Shown: one piece after another, positions 39,290-48,363 of the stretch | How positions within the stretch are numbered: position 1 is the first letter of the stretch | How the letters are laid out: each line of letters starts with the position of its first letter | NCBI RefSeq assembly: GCF_011038975.1 | Contig: NZ_JAAKEC010000002.1 | Location: 62,001-126,000, forward strand | DNA length: 64,000 nt | Reading direction: 5' to 3' | DNA from: Adlercreutzia sp. ZJ176 | GTDB lineage: Bacteria; Actinomycetota; Coriobacteriia; Coriobacteriales; Eggerthellaceae | The notes under the pieces: generated by a model | The model's input: only the letters and a program-made list of their open reading frames with translations | What the model was told of the DNA's origin: nothing | Databases searched by the model: none | Position numbers and translations under genes: made by a program

Positions 39290-41743
39290 GTGTCAGAGAC
39301 CAAGATAACGTACCATCCTTGCCAAGGGTACGGATGCCATGAGCGTTGCCTGCTCGAAACCCATACGAGAGACGGCAAGATAACGCGCGTGCAGAAAGCG
39401 GTGTTCCCGCACAAAGTGGGCCCGGGCGTGCAGATCTGCCAGAAGGGCATTGCGAGCTGCCAGGTTCCCTACAACGAGGACCGGCTGCTCTACCCGATGA
39501 AGCGCACAGGCGAGCGCGGCGAGGGCAAGTTCGAGCGCATCAGCTGGGATCAGGCCATTTCCGAGATCAGCGCGAAGATCAACGAGTCAGCCGAGAAGTA
39601 CGGCCCGCGCAGCATCGTGATGAACCTGTACTACTGCGGCATCCCGGCGAGCACCGATTCGATCACGCACCTGCTCGGACAGCGCTATCTCAACACGTTC
39701 GGCGCGTCCAAACTCGAGTATGAGGCCGTCGACTACGCCATCGTCGAGATGGACGTCGTCGACGAGGGCATGGCAATCGTCGGCGGGCGCTACAACATCG
39801 CAGACGCCGACAATCTCGTCATCATCTGGGGCGGCAACCCGCTCGGGTTCACGCGTCCGGCGCGCTTGACCCACATGGTCCTCGACGCCAAGGAGCGCGG
39901 CGCGAGGCTCGTGCATATCAGCAACCTGTACGACAACACGTCTGCGAAAGCCGACGAGTGGGTTCCCGTGCGATCCGGCACCGACGCGGCGCTCGCCCTG
40001 GGCATGGCCCACGTCATCGTGAGGGACTATCCAGTCAACGAGGAGTTCCTGCTCGGCGAGACGGCGGCCGCCTATTTGGTGAACACCGAGACGCACAAGT
40101 ACGTTCGCGCTTCCGAAGTGTTCGAAGGCGGAAGCCCGGCGGACTTCGTCTTCTGCGACGAGCAGGCAGGCGCGCTCACTGCGATTCCGCGCTTCAACTT
40201 CCGCCACGAGGTGACGTACGGCGACGCGAAGCCCGCTCTCGAGCATGAGTGCGAAATCGGGGGCGTTGTCTGCAAATCCTCGTACACCCTGCTCAAAGAG
40301 CACCTGCAGAAGTGGACGCCTGAAGCGGCCGAGAACGCCTGCGGCGTTCCCGCTGCCCAAGTCGAGCATCTCGCCAAGCTGTACTACGAGTCGTCGCCCT
40401 CGCTCATCGCGATCGGCGATGGGCTGCGCTACTCGAACGGAACGCAGACCATCCGCGCCATCAAGCTGCTCACGTACCTCACGGGCAACCACGGCGCGCC
40501 CAACGGCGGCACGATCATCTCCGCCGGTCTCGACAACGCCGGCCCCCACATGATCGATCGCATGCACATCCGGTTCCCGGAAGGCCTTCCGACTGACCTC
40601 GGCGATTACGCGCCGGTCGAGGATGTCATCAACAGCGTGAACGACCCCGAGGCCCAGCAGTACAAGGTCCTCCTCAACATGGAGGGCAATCCTCTGCTCA
40701 ACTGGCCCAACAAGGAGCTGTGGTGCGAGCGCATCCTCCCCGTCTTCGACCTGGTGGTCGCCTGCGAGATTCGCATGACCGACACGTGTCGTTGGGCTGA
40801 CTATATCCTGCCCGAGGCGACGACGTTCGAGCGCCATGAGGTGTGCAGCGAGACCGACCATTGCGTCGTGCTCTGCGAGCCGGCGATCGAGCCGCTTGGC
40901 GAGTCGCGCACGGCGGCGGACATCTACCGTGCGCTTGCTGAGTCGACGGGCGTCGGCCAGTACTTCCAGAAGACGCAAGAGGAGTGGGCTGCCGCCATCC
41001 TTGACGAGAACCCCACTCCGACCATGGGCTTCGTGGCGGCCGACGAGGATGCCGACCGCGTCGGGGAGGTCGAGCCCGTTACGTACGAGCGCCTCAAGAA
41101 GCAGACGGCCATTCACCTCGACGTGCCCGACGATCCTGCTGACCCGTACGCGGGACTGCTGCTCCACGTGAACGAGACAGGGAGAATCCAGTTCTACAGC
41201 GAGGCGCACGCCATGACGGGCGACATGCTGGCTGACCTCCAGGCGACGCACATCCTCGACGAGGAGATGAAGAAGAAATACCCGCTCCACCTGTTCATCG
41301 CGCGCCACAAGTACTTCATGCAAGGACAGTTCACCAACATTCCCGAGATGGAGAAGCTCGCCTACACCCAGTTCGGCGTCGCCCTCAACCCGAAGACGGC
41401 TCAGGAGCGCGGATTGCGCGACGGTGACGAAGTGGAGGTGTTCAACGACCGCGGCGTCATGAGGAGCAAGCTCATCCTGCGCGAGGACGTGGCTCCCGGC
41501 ATCGCCCATACGTGGTACAGCTTCCCGGAGACCTACTACCCTGACACCGACTGCCCCCAGGTGCTCGCGACGCCTCAGAATGCGCCCGAGACCGCGACGC
41601 CAATGTCGTACGTGAACGGCGCGCTGTGGGATGCCATCCAAGTTGCCTGCGGCTCCCCGGCCACCGAGAAGTTCGCATCCGGCTTTACGACGCCGGAAGT
41701 CATATTCGACCAACTCTGCGAAGTGAGAAAGGCGGTCCGATAA
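39290..41743 (+). CDS. Molybdopterin oxidoreductase catalytic subunit A2 (DMSO reductase superfamily)
   Basis: The 817-residue protein is only distantly similar to A1. Its N-terminal cluster site is spaced differently, C11-x4-C16-x3-C20-x29-C50. It then has RLLYPMKRTGERGEG, FERISWDQAISEISAKI, IIWGGNPLGF, MTDTCRWADYILPEATTFER and the C-terminal LNPKTAQERGLRDGDEVEVF domain. No Tat signal is present. GTG 39290 follows AAAAAGGAGGAG. It ends at TAATG, overlapping B2. The reaction is unknown; pairing with A1 is inferred from the operon. Confidence 0.87.
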   Translation: MSETKITYHPCQGYGCHERCLLETHTRDGKITRVQKAVFPHKVGPGVQICQKGIASCQVPYNEDRLLYPMKRTGERGEGKFERISWDQAISEISAKINESAEKYGPRSIVMNLYYCGIPASTDSITHLLGQRYLNTFGASKLEYEAVDYAIVEMDVVDEGMAIVGGRYNIADADNLVIIWGGNPLGFTRPARLTHMVLDAKERGARLVHISNLYDNTSAKADEWVPVRSGTDAALALGMAHVIVRDYPVNEEFLLGETAAAYLVNTETHKYVRASEVFEGGSPADFVFCDEQAGALTAIPRFNFRHEVTYGDAKPALEHECEIGGVVCKSSYTLLKEHLQKWTPEAAENACGVPAAQVEHLAKLYYESSPSLIAIGDGLRYSNGTQTIRAIKLLTYLTGNHGAPNGGTIISAGLDNAGPHMIDRMHIRFPEGLPTDLGDYAPVEDVINSVNDPEAQQYKVLLNMEGNPLLNWPNKELWCERILPVFDLVVACEIRMTDTCRWADYILPEATTFERHEVCSETDHCVVLCEPAIEPLGESRTAADIYRALAESTGVGQYFQKTQEEWAAAILDENPTPTMGFVAADEDADRVGEVEPVTYERLKKQTAIHLDVPDDPADPYAGLLLHVNETGRIQFYSEAHAMTGDMLADLQATHILDEEMKKKYPLHLFIARHKYFMQGQFTNIPEMEKLAYTQFGVALNPKTAQERGLRDGDEVEVFNDRGVMRSKLILREDVAPGIAHTWYSFPETYYPDTDCPQVLATPQNAPETATPMSYVNGALWDAIQVACGSPATEKFASGFTTPEVIFDQLCEVRKAVR

Positions 41744-42156
41744 TGAGCTGCGCAACCCTCATCGACGTCAACCGTTGCACGGGATGCTGGACGTGCTCCA
41801 TGGGGTGCAAGAACGCCTACGACATGCCGCTTGACGAGTATCGCCTGTTCATTCGAACGATCGGCGGCGGCGGGATCGACCAGGCCGGCGGAGAATGGCC
41901 CAACTTGTACCTCAAATGGCACCCGGTCTTCACGAAGAAGTGCCTGGGCTGCAGAGGGGACTCCACGACGGGGAACGTTCCGTACTGCGTGTTCAACTGC
42001 CCGACGGGAGCACTTACCTGGGGAGACCCGGAGGATCCCGCAAGCGGGTTCTCAAAGCGCAAGGAGGAGCTCCTCGACCAGGGCTTCCACATCTGGCAGC
42101 AGCCGGAGTGGGAGGAGACGCGCGACGGCGTCTTCTACGCGGAAAAGGGGATCTAA
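41743..42156 (+). CDS. Short two-cluster ferredoxin subunit B2
   Basis: The 137-residue protein has C12-x2-C15-x2-C18-x3-C22 and C67-x2-C70-x11-C82-x3-C86, the same spacing as B1. As in B1, the two central clusters of DmsB-type proteins are absent. The sequence between the Cys groups differs (IGGGGIDQAGGEWPNLYLKW). It overlaps the A2 stop by one base, so it is almost certainly the A2 partner. No membrane anchor or TorD-type chaperone gene follows. Confidence 0.87.
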   Translation: MSCATLIDVNRCTGCWTCSMGCKNAYDMPLDEYRLFIRTIGGGGIDQAGGEWPNLYLKWHPVFTKKCLGCRGDSTTGNVPYCVFNCPTGALTWGDPEDPASGFSKRKEELLDQGFHIWQQPEWEETRDGVFYAEKGI

Positions 42157-42420
42157 GGGCGATCTCTCTTCTCTGGCTCCCACCTGACAGATGATTCCAG
42201 GGGCCGTAGCAAGCTCTCATGTCGAGGGCTCATGCTGCGGCCCCTTGGCGTTCTTGGCGCCTGGCTCCCTCCCCATGACTCCGATTGCCAATGCCCCTGG
42301 GCGCCGTCTCCTTAAGGCGTCCTTTTCGCCTGGCTTTCTCCCCATGTCATTTTGAGGGAGTCTGCCGTTGTCCTCGGACGTCCTTTTCGCAGGTGAACTT
42401 GATGTGAATTGGCAACGAAA
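42157..42420. other. Gene-free stretch with a hairpin after the molybdoenzyme genes
   Basis: A long imperfect hairpin (AGGGGCCG at 42199-42206 with CGGCCCCT at 42238-42245, further pairing inside) probably ends the molybdoenzyme transcript, though no T-run follows. Beyond it are degenerate direct repeats: GCCTGGCTYYCTCCCCATG near 42259 and 42328, and CGTCCTTTTCGC near 42318 and 42379. No gene was found. Confidence 0.5.
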
Positions 42421-42449
42421 TTCATGTGGGGTTTCTTTTTGGCTATAAT
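42421..42449 (+). promoter_or_regulatory. Promoter of the zinc-ribbon/PASTA gene
   Basis: A consensus TATAAT (42444-42449) lies 30 nt before the ATG, with TTCATG (42421-42426) at 17 nt spacing as a weak -35. Confidence 0.6.
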
Positions 42450-42479
42450 GGGCGCAGCCGTAACGAGGAGAGCTCTTTC

Positions 42480-44648
42480 ATGATATGCCCTAACTGCAAA
42501 ACCGAGAACCGCGCCGAGGCCAAGTTCTGCGACGAATGCGGATGTGACCTGCGTGCGCTCGCTGCCGAGGAGGCGGCTGCATCAGGGAAAGCCGCCGCAG
42601 CCGACGGAGACGCGCCGGCCGCCTGCGCCGGCAAGGACGCGCCCTCGGGCACGTCCGCTGCGCCGTCGCCTGCCGACGCAGCTCCCAACCAGGTGATCGC
42701 CGAGGCGCTCGGCGAGGTGCGCGCGCTGCGCGACGCCGTGCCGCCCGTCATTAAGGTGCCGACCATCGTGTCGGTGCCCGACATCGCGATCGAGGATGCG
42801 CCTGAGCCTGATGCGAAAGAGCTCGCGAAAGGGTCCGCGAAGGAGCTCGAAAAGGCGGCTGCCGCGCCTGCTGAGGCCAACGAAGCCTCGGGAAAGGCCG
42901 CCAGCTCCGATGAGGCTCCCGCGCTCGCTGAGGCCTCCGCATCCGCGAAGCTCGACGCCCCCGCAGTCGCCAAGCCCGCGAAGCGCGCCGTCGACAGCAC
43001 GCCCGCAGTCGCCAAGCCTGCCACGCCCGCCGTTGACGGCACGCCCGCTGCAGACGCCAAGGAGCCCGCGTCCTTCGAGTCTCGCCCCGACACCCCCTTC
43101 GCCGAGGCGCGCGCGATGTTCGGTCCCAAGGGCATCTCGGCCGAGGTGACCGCCGATTTGAGCGGGCTCGAGCGCCTCGTCGACTCGAGCTACGTGCCGC
43201 CCTCGTCGTCAGGGCGCGCCGGCGACACCATGGAGCTCCCGCGCATCGAGGAGGACCCGGCGCCGCGCGCCACCTCCTTCCGCGCCGAGGTCGACCGCAA
43301 GGAGGCGCGCCGGCAGAAGAGGGCGCAGCGCAAGCTCGAGCGCGAGCAGGCGAAGCGCGCCCGCGAGCTCCAGAAGCAGGGGGCCGTCGCGGCGCCCGGC
43401 GCGCACCCCGCGCTCGAGGACCTGCCCGCCGTCGAGCCCGAGCCGCAGCCCGAAGCCATACCCGAGGCGGGGGCTGCACCCGAGGCCATGCCCGAGCCGG
43501 CGCCCGCGCCCGAGGTCCTGGCAGGAGCTGCGACGGACACCCCGATCCTTGCGGACGCCCCGACAGAGGCCCCAGCGGGGACCGCATCCGCGCCCGAGCG
43601 CGTCACGTCCGCCGATCATGCCGACCAGCCGTCCGATCCCCACAACTCCGCCGCTTCCGCAGGCAGCGCCGACGTCCCCGACGCGCCCGTCCGCCCGCGT
43701 CCCCGCAAGGCGGTCGTCGCCGGCATCGTCGTGGCCTGCGCCGTCATCTGCGCGGCCATCGCGCTTTGCACCTACCACGCCGAGCTCTGGGGCGGCAAGG
43801 TCATCCCCGACGTGGCCGGCAAGTCGCAGGCCGACGCGCGCTACCTGCTCGAGGAGAAGGGCTTCACCACCATGACCACGCAGGTGAAGTCCGACGAGGT
43901 CGAGGGCCTCGTGCTCGAGACCGACCCGGCGGCGGGCCAGCGTGCTGACAAGGGCAGCGAGATCACGCTGCGCGTCGCCACGGCCCGCATCGTCCCCGAG
44001 GTCGTGGGCAAGCCGCAGGCCGAGGTGGAGAAGCTCATGGCCGAGGAGGGCTTCGGGAACGTCGAGTACGTGCTCGTGAAGTCGAACGAGCCCGAGGGCA
44101 CGGCGCTGTCAGTCGCGCCCGAGCCCGGCACGCGCGCGAAGGCGGGCGAGCCCGTCACGGTGGAGGTCGCGCAGGCCTACACGGTGCCCGAGGTGAGGGA
44201 CCTGTCCACCGCCGACGCCACGCGCGCGCTCGAGGCCGAGGGCTATAAGGTGACCACGGAGCAGTACAACACCGAGGACCTCCCCGAGGGCACGGCCGTC
44301 TCAACCGACCCGCTGGCGGGCACGAAGCTCCCCTCGGGCTCGGCGGTCACGCTCTACGTGGCCCACAACCGCTCGACCGACCTCATCGAGTTCACGCGCG
44401 CGTTCTTCACCGACTCGCCGGTCATCACCTACGCGGGCAAGGTCTACAACACCAAGCCGGACACGATCGAGCTCACCTACGTCGGCAACAACACGGTGAA
44501 CTTCAGCATCCAAGGCGTCGAGGTGGGCTTCATCTTCGGCATCGCCGTGGAGAACCCGAGCGGGCAGACCACGCTCAAAGGCTCCATCACCTGGGACGAT
44601 GACAACAACATCGTGTCGACGACCCCCGTGATGAAGCAAGGCGCCTGA
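42480..44648 (+). CDS. Zinc-ribbon membrane protein with three extracellular PASTA domains
   Basis: The 722-residue protein begins with a zinc ribbon (C3-x2-C6-x10-C17-x2-C20), then a long Ala/Glu/Pro-rich cytoplasmic region (~25-405), one membrane helix (~410-437), three PASTA repeats (~440-632; IPDVAGKSQADARYLLEEKG, VPEVVGKPQAEVEKL, VPEVRDLSTADATRALEAEG) and a C-terminal beta-rich domain. PASTA domains bind peptidoglycan fragments. No kinase domain is present, unlike PknB. The start follows GAGGAG and excludes frames that cross the promoter. A role in wall sensing is inferred. Confidence 0.85.
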   Translation: MICPNCKTENRAEAKFCDECGCDLRALAAEEAAASGKAAAADGDAPAACAGKDAPSGTSAAPSPADAAPNQVIAEALGEVRALRDAVPPVIKVPTIVSVPDIAIEDAPEPDAKELAKGSAKELEKAAAAPAEANEASGKAASSDEAPALAEASASAKLDAPAVAKPAKRAVDSTPAVAKPATPAVDGTPAADAKEPASFESRPDTPFAEARAMFGPKGISAEVTADLSGLERLVDSSYVPPSSSGRAGDTMELPRIEEDPAPRATSFRAEVDRKEARRQKRAQRKLEREQAKRARELQKQGAVAAPGAHPALEDLPAVEPEPQPEAIPEAGAAPEAMPEPAPAPEVLAGAATDTPILADAPTEAPAGTASAPERVTSADHADQPSDPHNSAASAGSADVPDAPVRPRPRKAVVAGIVVACAVICAAIALCTYHAELWGGKVIPDVAGKSQADARYLLEEKGFTTMTTQVKSDEVEGLVLETDPAAGQRADKGSEITLRVATARIVPEVVGKPQAEVEKLMAEEGFGNVEYVLVKSNEPEGTALSVAPEPGTRAKAGEPVTVEVAQAYTVPEVRDLSTADATRALEAEGYKVTTEQYNTEDLPEGTAVSTDPLAGTKLPSGSAVTLYVAHNRSTDLIEFTRAFFTDSPVITYAGKVYNTKPDTIELTYVGNNTVNFSIQGVEVGFIFGIAVENPSGQTTLKGSITWDDDNNIVSTTPVMKQGA

Positions 44649-44654
44649 CAGGCC

Positions 44655-45419
44655 GTGTCCGCGCCCACCTACCGCGCCCGCGCGCTCGTCCTGCGCAAGA
44701 CGAAGTTGGGGGAGAGCGACCTCATCCTCACGCTGCTCGCCGAGGACGGCAGCCAGCTGCGCGCGGTGGCGAAGGGAGCGCGCAAGCCGCGCAGCTCGTT
44801 CGCGAGCCGGCTCGAGCTCTACAGCGAGGTCGACCTTCTGTGCGCGCGGGGCCGAAGCCTCGACATCGTGAAGGAGGCGCGCCTCCTCAAGGCCCGCGAC
44901 GCGCTGCGCTCAAGCGTCGAGCGCGCGGCGGGGGCCGCGTGCGCCGCCGAGCTCGTCGAGCGCGTGTCACTCGAGCACGTCTGCGCGCCGCGCCTGTTCG
45001 CCGCCACCGGCGTGGCGCTCGATTCGCTCGCGCGCGCCGACGTGGCGCAGGTTCCCGTCATCACGGCGGCCCACCTGCTGAAGGCGTTCTCCCTCGCCGG
45101 CCTGCGCCCGAGCTTGGAGGCGTGCGTGGCCTGCGGGGCCCCCGCAAAGCCGGCGGCGGGGCAGGTGCGCTTCTCGGCCCCCGACGGCGGCGTGATGTGC
45201 GCGCGCTGCGCGGCCCAGGCCCAGACCACGCTTTTGCCCGAGCAGACCCGCGCCTGGGCGCGCGCCCTCATCGCCTCCACCTTCGCCCAGATCGAGCAGA
45301 TGGACGCGCCCGTGCAGGCCGGCGTCGACCTGCTCCAGCTCTGCCAGGTGTGGGCCGCCGCCCACCTCGGCGTCCGCCTCAAGTCGGTCCAGTTTCTCCT
45401 CACCTGCGGCCTGCTCTGA
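44655..45419 (+). CDS. recO: DNA repair protein RecO
   Basis: RecO loads RecA with RecF and RecR during gap repair. The 254-residue protein has an N-terminal OB-fold (RALVLRKTKLGESDLILTLL, VAKGARKPRSSF) and a helical C-terminal part with a zinc site (CVACG...CARC). GTG 44655 lies 6 nt after the PASTA gene. recO normally follows era; here the molybdoenzyme module and the PASTA gene separate them. Confidence 0.93.
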   Translation: MSAPTYRARALVLRKTKLGESDLILTLLAEDGSQLRAVAKGARKPRSSFASRLELYSEVDLLCARGRSLDIVKEARLLKARDALRSSVERAAGAACAAELVERVSLEHVCAPRLFAATGVALDSLARADVAQVPVITAAHLLKAFSLAGLRPSLEACVACGAPAKPAAGQVRFSAPDGGVMCARCAAQAQTTLLPEQTRAWARALIASTFAQIEQMDAPVQAGVDLLQLCQVWAAAHLGVRLKSVQFLLTCGLL

Positions 45420-45435
45420 GCCTTCTGATTGCCCC

Positions 45436-45464
45436 TTGCTTTTGAAGTGCCGCTGTCATATACT
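45436..45464 (+). promoter_or_regulatory. Promoter of rpsO
   Basis: TTGCTT (45436-45441), 17 nt spacer, TATACT (45459-45464). The leader of about 130 nt before the rpsO ATG leaves room for S15 autoregulation. Confidence 0.7.
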
Positions 45465-45599
45465 AGAAAAGCTGTGCATAGGCGCAGCTCGTCTGACCTT
45501 AGCTTGCATGGGCCACCCTCTTGCCTGCCCAGATCTGACGAAAGAGACATGCCGCAAGGCACGGGCGATGGAGCCCGCACGAACACGAAAGGTGGAGAC

Positions 45600-45887
45600 A
45601 TGGCTGACAAACTGAGCATCAGCAAGGAGCGCACCGCAGAGCTCGTCAAGGAGTTCGGCAAGGGCGAGGGCGATTCCGGCAGCGCCGAGGTGCAGGTTGC
45701 CATCCTCACGGAGCGCATCCGCAACCTCACCGAGCACCTCAAGGTGCACAAGAAGGACAACCACACCCGTCGCGGTCTGATGATGCTCATCGGCAAGCGT
45801 CGCGGCCTGCTGAAGTACATCAAGCAGCGCGACATCGACGAGTACCGCGCGCTCATCAAGAAGCTCGGCATTCGCGACAACATCTAA
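45600..45887 (+). CDS. rpsO: Ribosomal protein S15
   Basis: S15 binds the central domain of 16S rRNA. The 95-residue protein ends with the family block [20 protein letters not shown] and [12 protein letters not shown]. The preferred ATG (45600) follows GGTGGAGAC and gives the standard length; longer frames cross the promoter. rpsO is followed by pnp, as in most bacteria. Confidence 0.96.
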   Translation: MADKLSISKERTAELVKEFGKGEGDSGSAEVQVAILTERIRNLTEHLKVHKKDNHTRRGLMMLIGKRRGLLKYIKQRDIDEYRALIKKLGIRDNI

Positions 45888-45900
45888 TCGCGTCAGCATC

Positions 45901-45935
45901 AAGGCCCGCAAGCTTTGCGGGCCTTGTGTTTGTTG
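45901..45935 (+). terminator. Hairpin between rpsO and pnp
   Basis: A near-perfect 25-nt hairpin (45901-45925) is followed by GTGTTTGTTG. It can end rpsO transcripts or act as the RNase-processed stem known between these genes, with some read-through to pnp. Confidence 0.65.
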
Positions 45936-46058
45936 AATCGGTCGAAGCTGCCAGTGGGGCGGCTTTGCTCGAGAGGCGCGGTGAAGGTAAGTAGCCGCCC
46001 CTCGAAGAAGCTCACGCGCAATGAGGCGCACGAGGTGAAGAGAAAGATACGAAAAAAC

Positions 46059-48290
46059 ATGACCAAGATCGTCGAATCCTTTGAGCTGTACGGCAAGGAA
46101 TACCGACTTGAGACCGGCGAGCTGGCCAAGCAGGCCACCGGCGCCGTTCTCGCAACCTGCGGCGACACCACCGTGCTCGTGACCGCCGTGGTGTCCAAGC
46201 AGGAGCGCGACTTCGACTTCTTCCCGCTGACGGTGGACTTCCAGGAGAAGATGTACTCCGTGGGGCGCATCCCCGGCGGCTACCTGAAGCGCGAGACGAA
46301 GCCGTCCGACCACGGCACGCTCACGGCGCGCATGATCGACCGCCCCATCCGCCCGGGCTTCCCGGACGGGTACAAGAACGAAGTGCACATCGTGGTCACG
46401 CCGTTCGTGTGTGACGGCCAGCACCTTCCCGACACCATCGCCGTCAACGCCGCCTCGGCGGCCCTCCTCGTCGGCGGCGCGCCGTTCGAGGGCCCGGCGG
46501 CCTGCGTGCGCATCGGGCGCATCCAAAACGAGGAGACCGGCGAGCTCGAGTTCGTGGTGAACCCCACCGTCGACGAGGAGGCCGCGTCTGACCTGGAGCT
46601 GACCATCGCCGGCACCGCCGACTACATCTCCATGGTGGAGGCTGGCGCGCATGAGATCTCCGAGGAGGACATGCTCGCCGCCATGACGTTCGGCCAGGAG
46701 GCCATCGCCGCGTTCTGCGAGAAGCAGAAGGAGTTCCTGGCGAAGGTGAACCCCACGCCGATGGACTACACCATCCACGCCGCCGACCCCTGCGTCGCCG
46801 AGCGCATCGAGCCCTACTTCGAGCAGATGTCCGCGGCCCTCAAGGACGCCGACAAGCTCGCCCGCATGGGCAAGGTGGAGCAGCTCAAATCCCACGTCAA
46901 GGAGACCGAGTTCTCCGAGGATGAGCGCGCCGCCTGGGGGAGCGACATCGCCGCGGCCCTCAAGAAGCTCGAGAAGCGCGCCATGCGCAAGATGATCATC
47001 GAGACGGGCGAGCGCGCCGACGGGCGTGCGCCCGAGGAGGTGCGCCCGCTGCACATCGTCCCGGGCTACCTGCCCCGCGTGCACGGCTGCGGCCTGTTCC
47101 AGCGCGGCCAGACCCAGGTCATGAGCGTGTGCACCCTCGGCATGCTCAACGAGTGGCAGCGCCTCGACACCATCTGGCCCGAAGAGGGCAAGCGCTACAT
47201 GCACCAGTACAACTTCCCGCCGTTCTGCACGGGTGAGACCGGCCGCATGGGCGCCCCGAAGCGCCGCGAGATCGGCCACGGCAACCTCGCCGAGAAAGCC
47301 ATCCTGCCGGTGCTGCCCACCGAGGACGAGTTCCCCTACGCCATCCGCGTGGTGTCTGAGGTGCTCGAGTCGAACGGCTCGTCCTCCATGGCCTCCACCT
47401 GCGGCTCCACGCTCGCGCTCATGGACGCCGGCGTGCCCATCTCCGCCCCCGTGTCCGGCGTGGCCATGGGCCTCATCAAGGAGGGCGACGACGTCGTCAT
47501 CTTGACTGACATCCAGGGCATCGAGGACTTCCTCGGCGACATGGACTTCAAGGTGTGCGGCACGCCGAAGGGCATCACGGCGCTGCAGATGGACAACAAG
47601 GCCAAGGGCCTGTCGGTCGACATCCTCGCCCGCGCGCTCAAGCAGGCGCACGAGGGCCGCGCGTTCATCCTCGACGCCATGCTCGCCGAGATCGCCGAGC
47701 CGCGCGCCGAGATGCGCGAGACGGCGCCGCGCATCGAGACCATCAAGATCCCCGTGGACAAGATCCGCGACGTCATCGGAAGCGGCGGCAAGGTCGTCCG
47801 CGGCATCCAGGAGGAGACGGGCGCGTCCATCGACATCCAGGAGGACGGCACCATCCACGTCGGCGCCACCGACGGCACCTCCATGGAGGCTGCCAAGGCC
47901 ATGATCCTCGGCATCGTGAAGGAGCCCGAGGTCGGCGAGGTCTACGAGGGCGAGGTCGTGGGCATCAAGGACTTCGGCGCCTTCGTCAAGCTCACGCCGG
48001 GCAAGGACGGTCTGCTGCACATCTCGCGTGTAGCCAACGGGCGCGTGGGCAAGGTGGAGGACGTGCTCAACCTCGGCGACGTCGTGAAGGTCGAAGTCCT
48101 CGAGGTGGACGCCAAGACGGGCAAGATCTCGCTCGACCGTCTCGACAAGCCGGACGCGCCGGCCGGCAGCGCCCCCGCGCACGACGACCGCCCGCGCGAG
48201 CGCCGCGGCGAGCGCGGACCCAAGGGCGACAAGCCGCGCCCGGGCCAGGGTACGCGCACCCCGCGCCGCCGTCACACCAACGACGCATAA
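46059..48290 (+). CDS. pnp: Polyribonucleotide nucleotidyltransferase (PNPase)
   Basis: PNPase degrades RNA 3' to 5' with phosphate. The 743 residues contain two RNase PH domains, the alpha-helical linker, a KH domain (~562-615, DVIGSGGKVVRGIQEETGAS) and an S1 domain (~625-694, GVVVGIKDFGAFVKL-like). The tail is basic, rich in Arg and Pro. ATG 46059 begins the conserved FELYGKEYRLETGELAKQA; the ribosome site is weak. Together with rnj and rny it gives all main mRNA-decay enzymes in this window. Confidence 0.96.
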   Translation: MTKIVESFELYGKEYRLETGELAKQATGAVLATCGDTTVLVTAVVSKQERDFDFFPLTVDFQEKMYSVGRIPGGYLKRETKPSDHGTLTARMIDRPIRPGFPDGYKNEVHIVVTPFVCDGQHLPDTIAVNAASAALLVGGAPFEGPAACVRIGRIQNEETGELEFVVNPTVDEEAASDLELTIAGTADYISMVEAGAHEISEEDMLAAMTFGQEAIAAFCEKQKEFLAKVNPTPMDYTIHAADPCVAERIEPYFEQMSAALKDADKLARMGKVEQLKSHVKETEFSEDERAAWGSDIAAALKKLEKRAMRKMIIETGERADGRAPEEVRPLHIVPGYLPRVHGCGLFQRGQTQVMSVCTLGMLNEWQRLDTIWPEEGKRYMHQYNFPPFCTGETGRMGAPKRREIGHGNLAEKAILPVLPTEDEFPYAIRVVSEVLESNGSSSMASTCGSTLALMDAGVPISAPVSGVAMGLIKEGDDVVILTDIQGIEDFLGDMDFKVCGTPKGITALQMDNKAKGLSVDILARALKQAHEGRAFILDAMLAEIAEPRAEMRETAPRIETIKIPVDKIRDVIGSGGKVVRGIQEETGASIDIQEDGTIHVGATDGTSMEAAKAMILGIVKEPEVGEVYEGEVVGIKDFGAFVKLTPGKDGLLHISRVANGRVGKVEDVLNLGDVVKVEVLEVDAKTGKISLDRLDKPDAPAGSAPAHDDRPRERRGERGPKGDKPRPGQGTRTPRRRHTNDA

Positions 48291-48307
48291 GGCAAGCCTG
48301 ACACGCT

Positions 48308-48338
48308 GACGCGGGAGCCGTGCTGCGGCTCCCGCGTC
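48308..48338 (+). terminator. Terminator after pnp
   Basis: A 13-bp GC-rich stem (48308-48320 with 48326-48338) and 5-nt loop are followed by GCTGTTT. The short T-run makes it a moderate terminator. Confidence 0.65.
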
Positions 48339-48363
48339 GCTGTTTGAGGCGCTGTTGAGGGCA

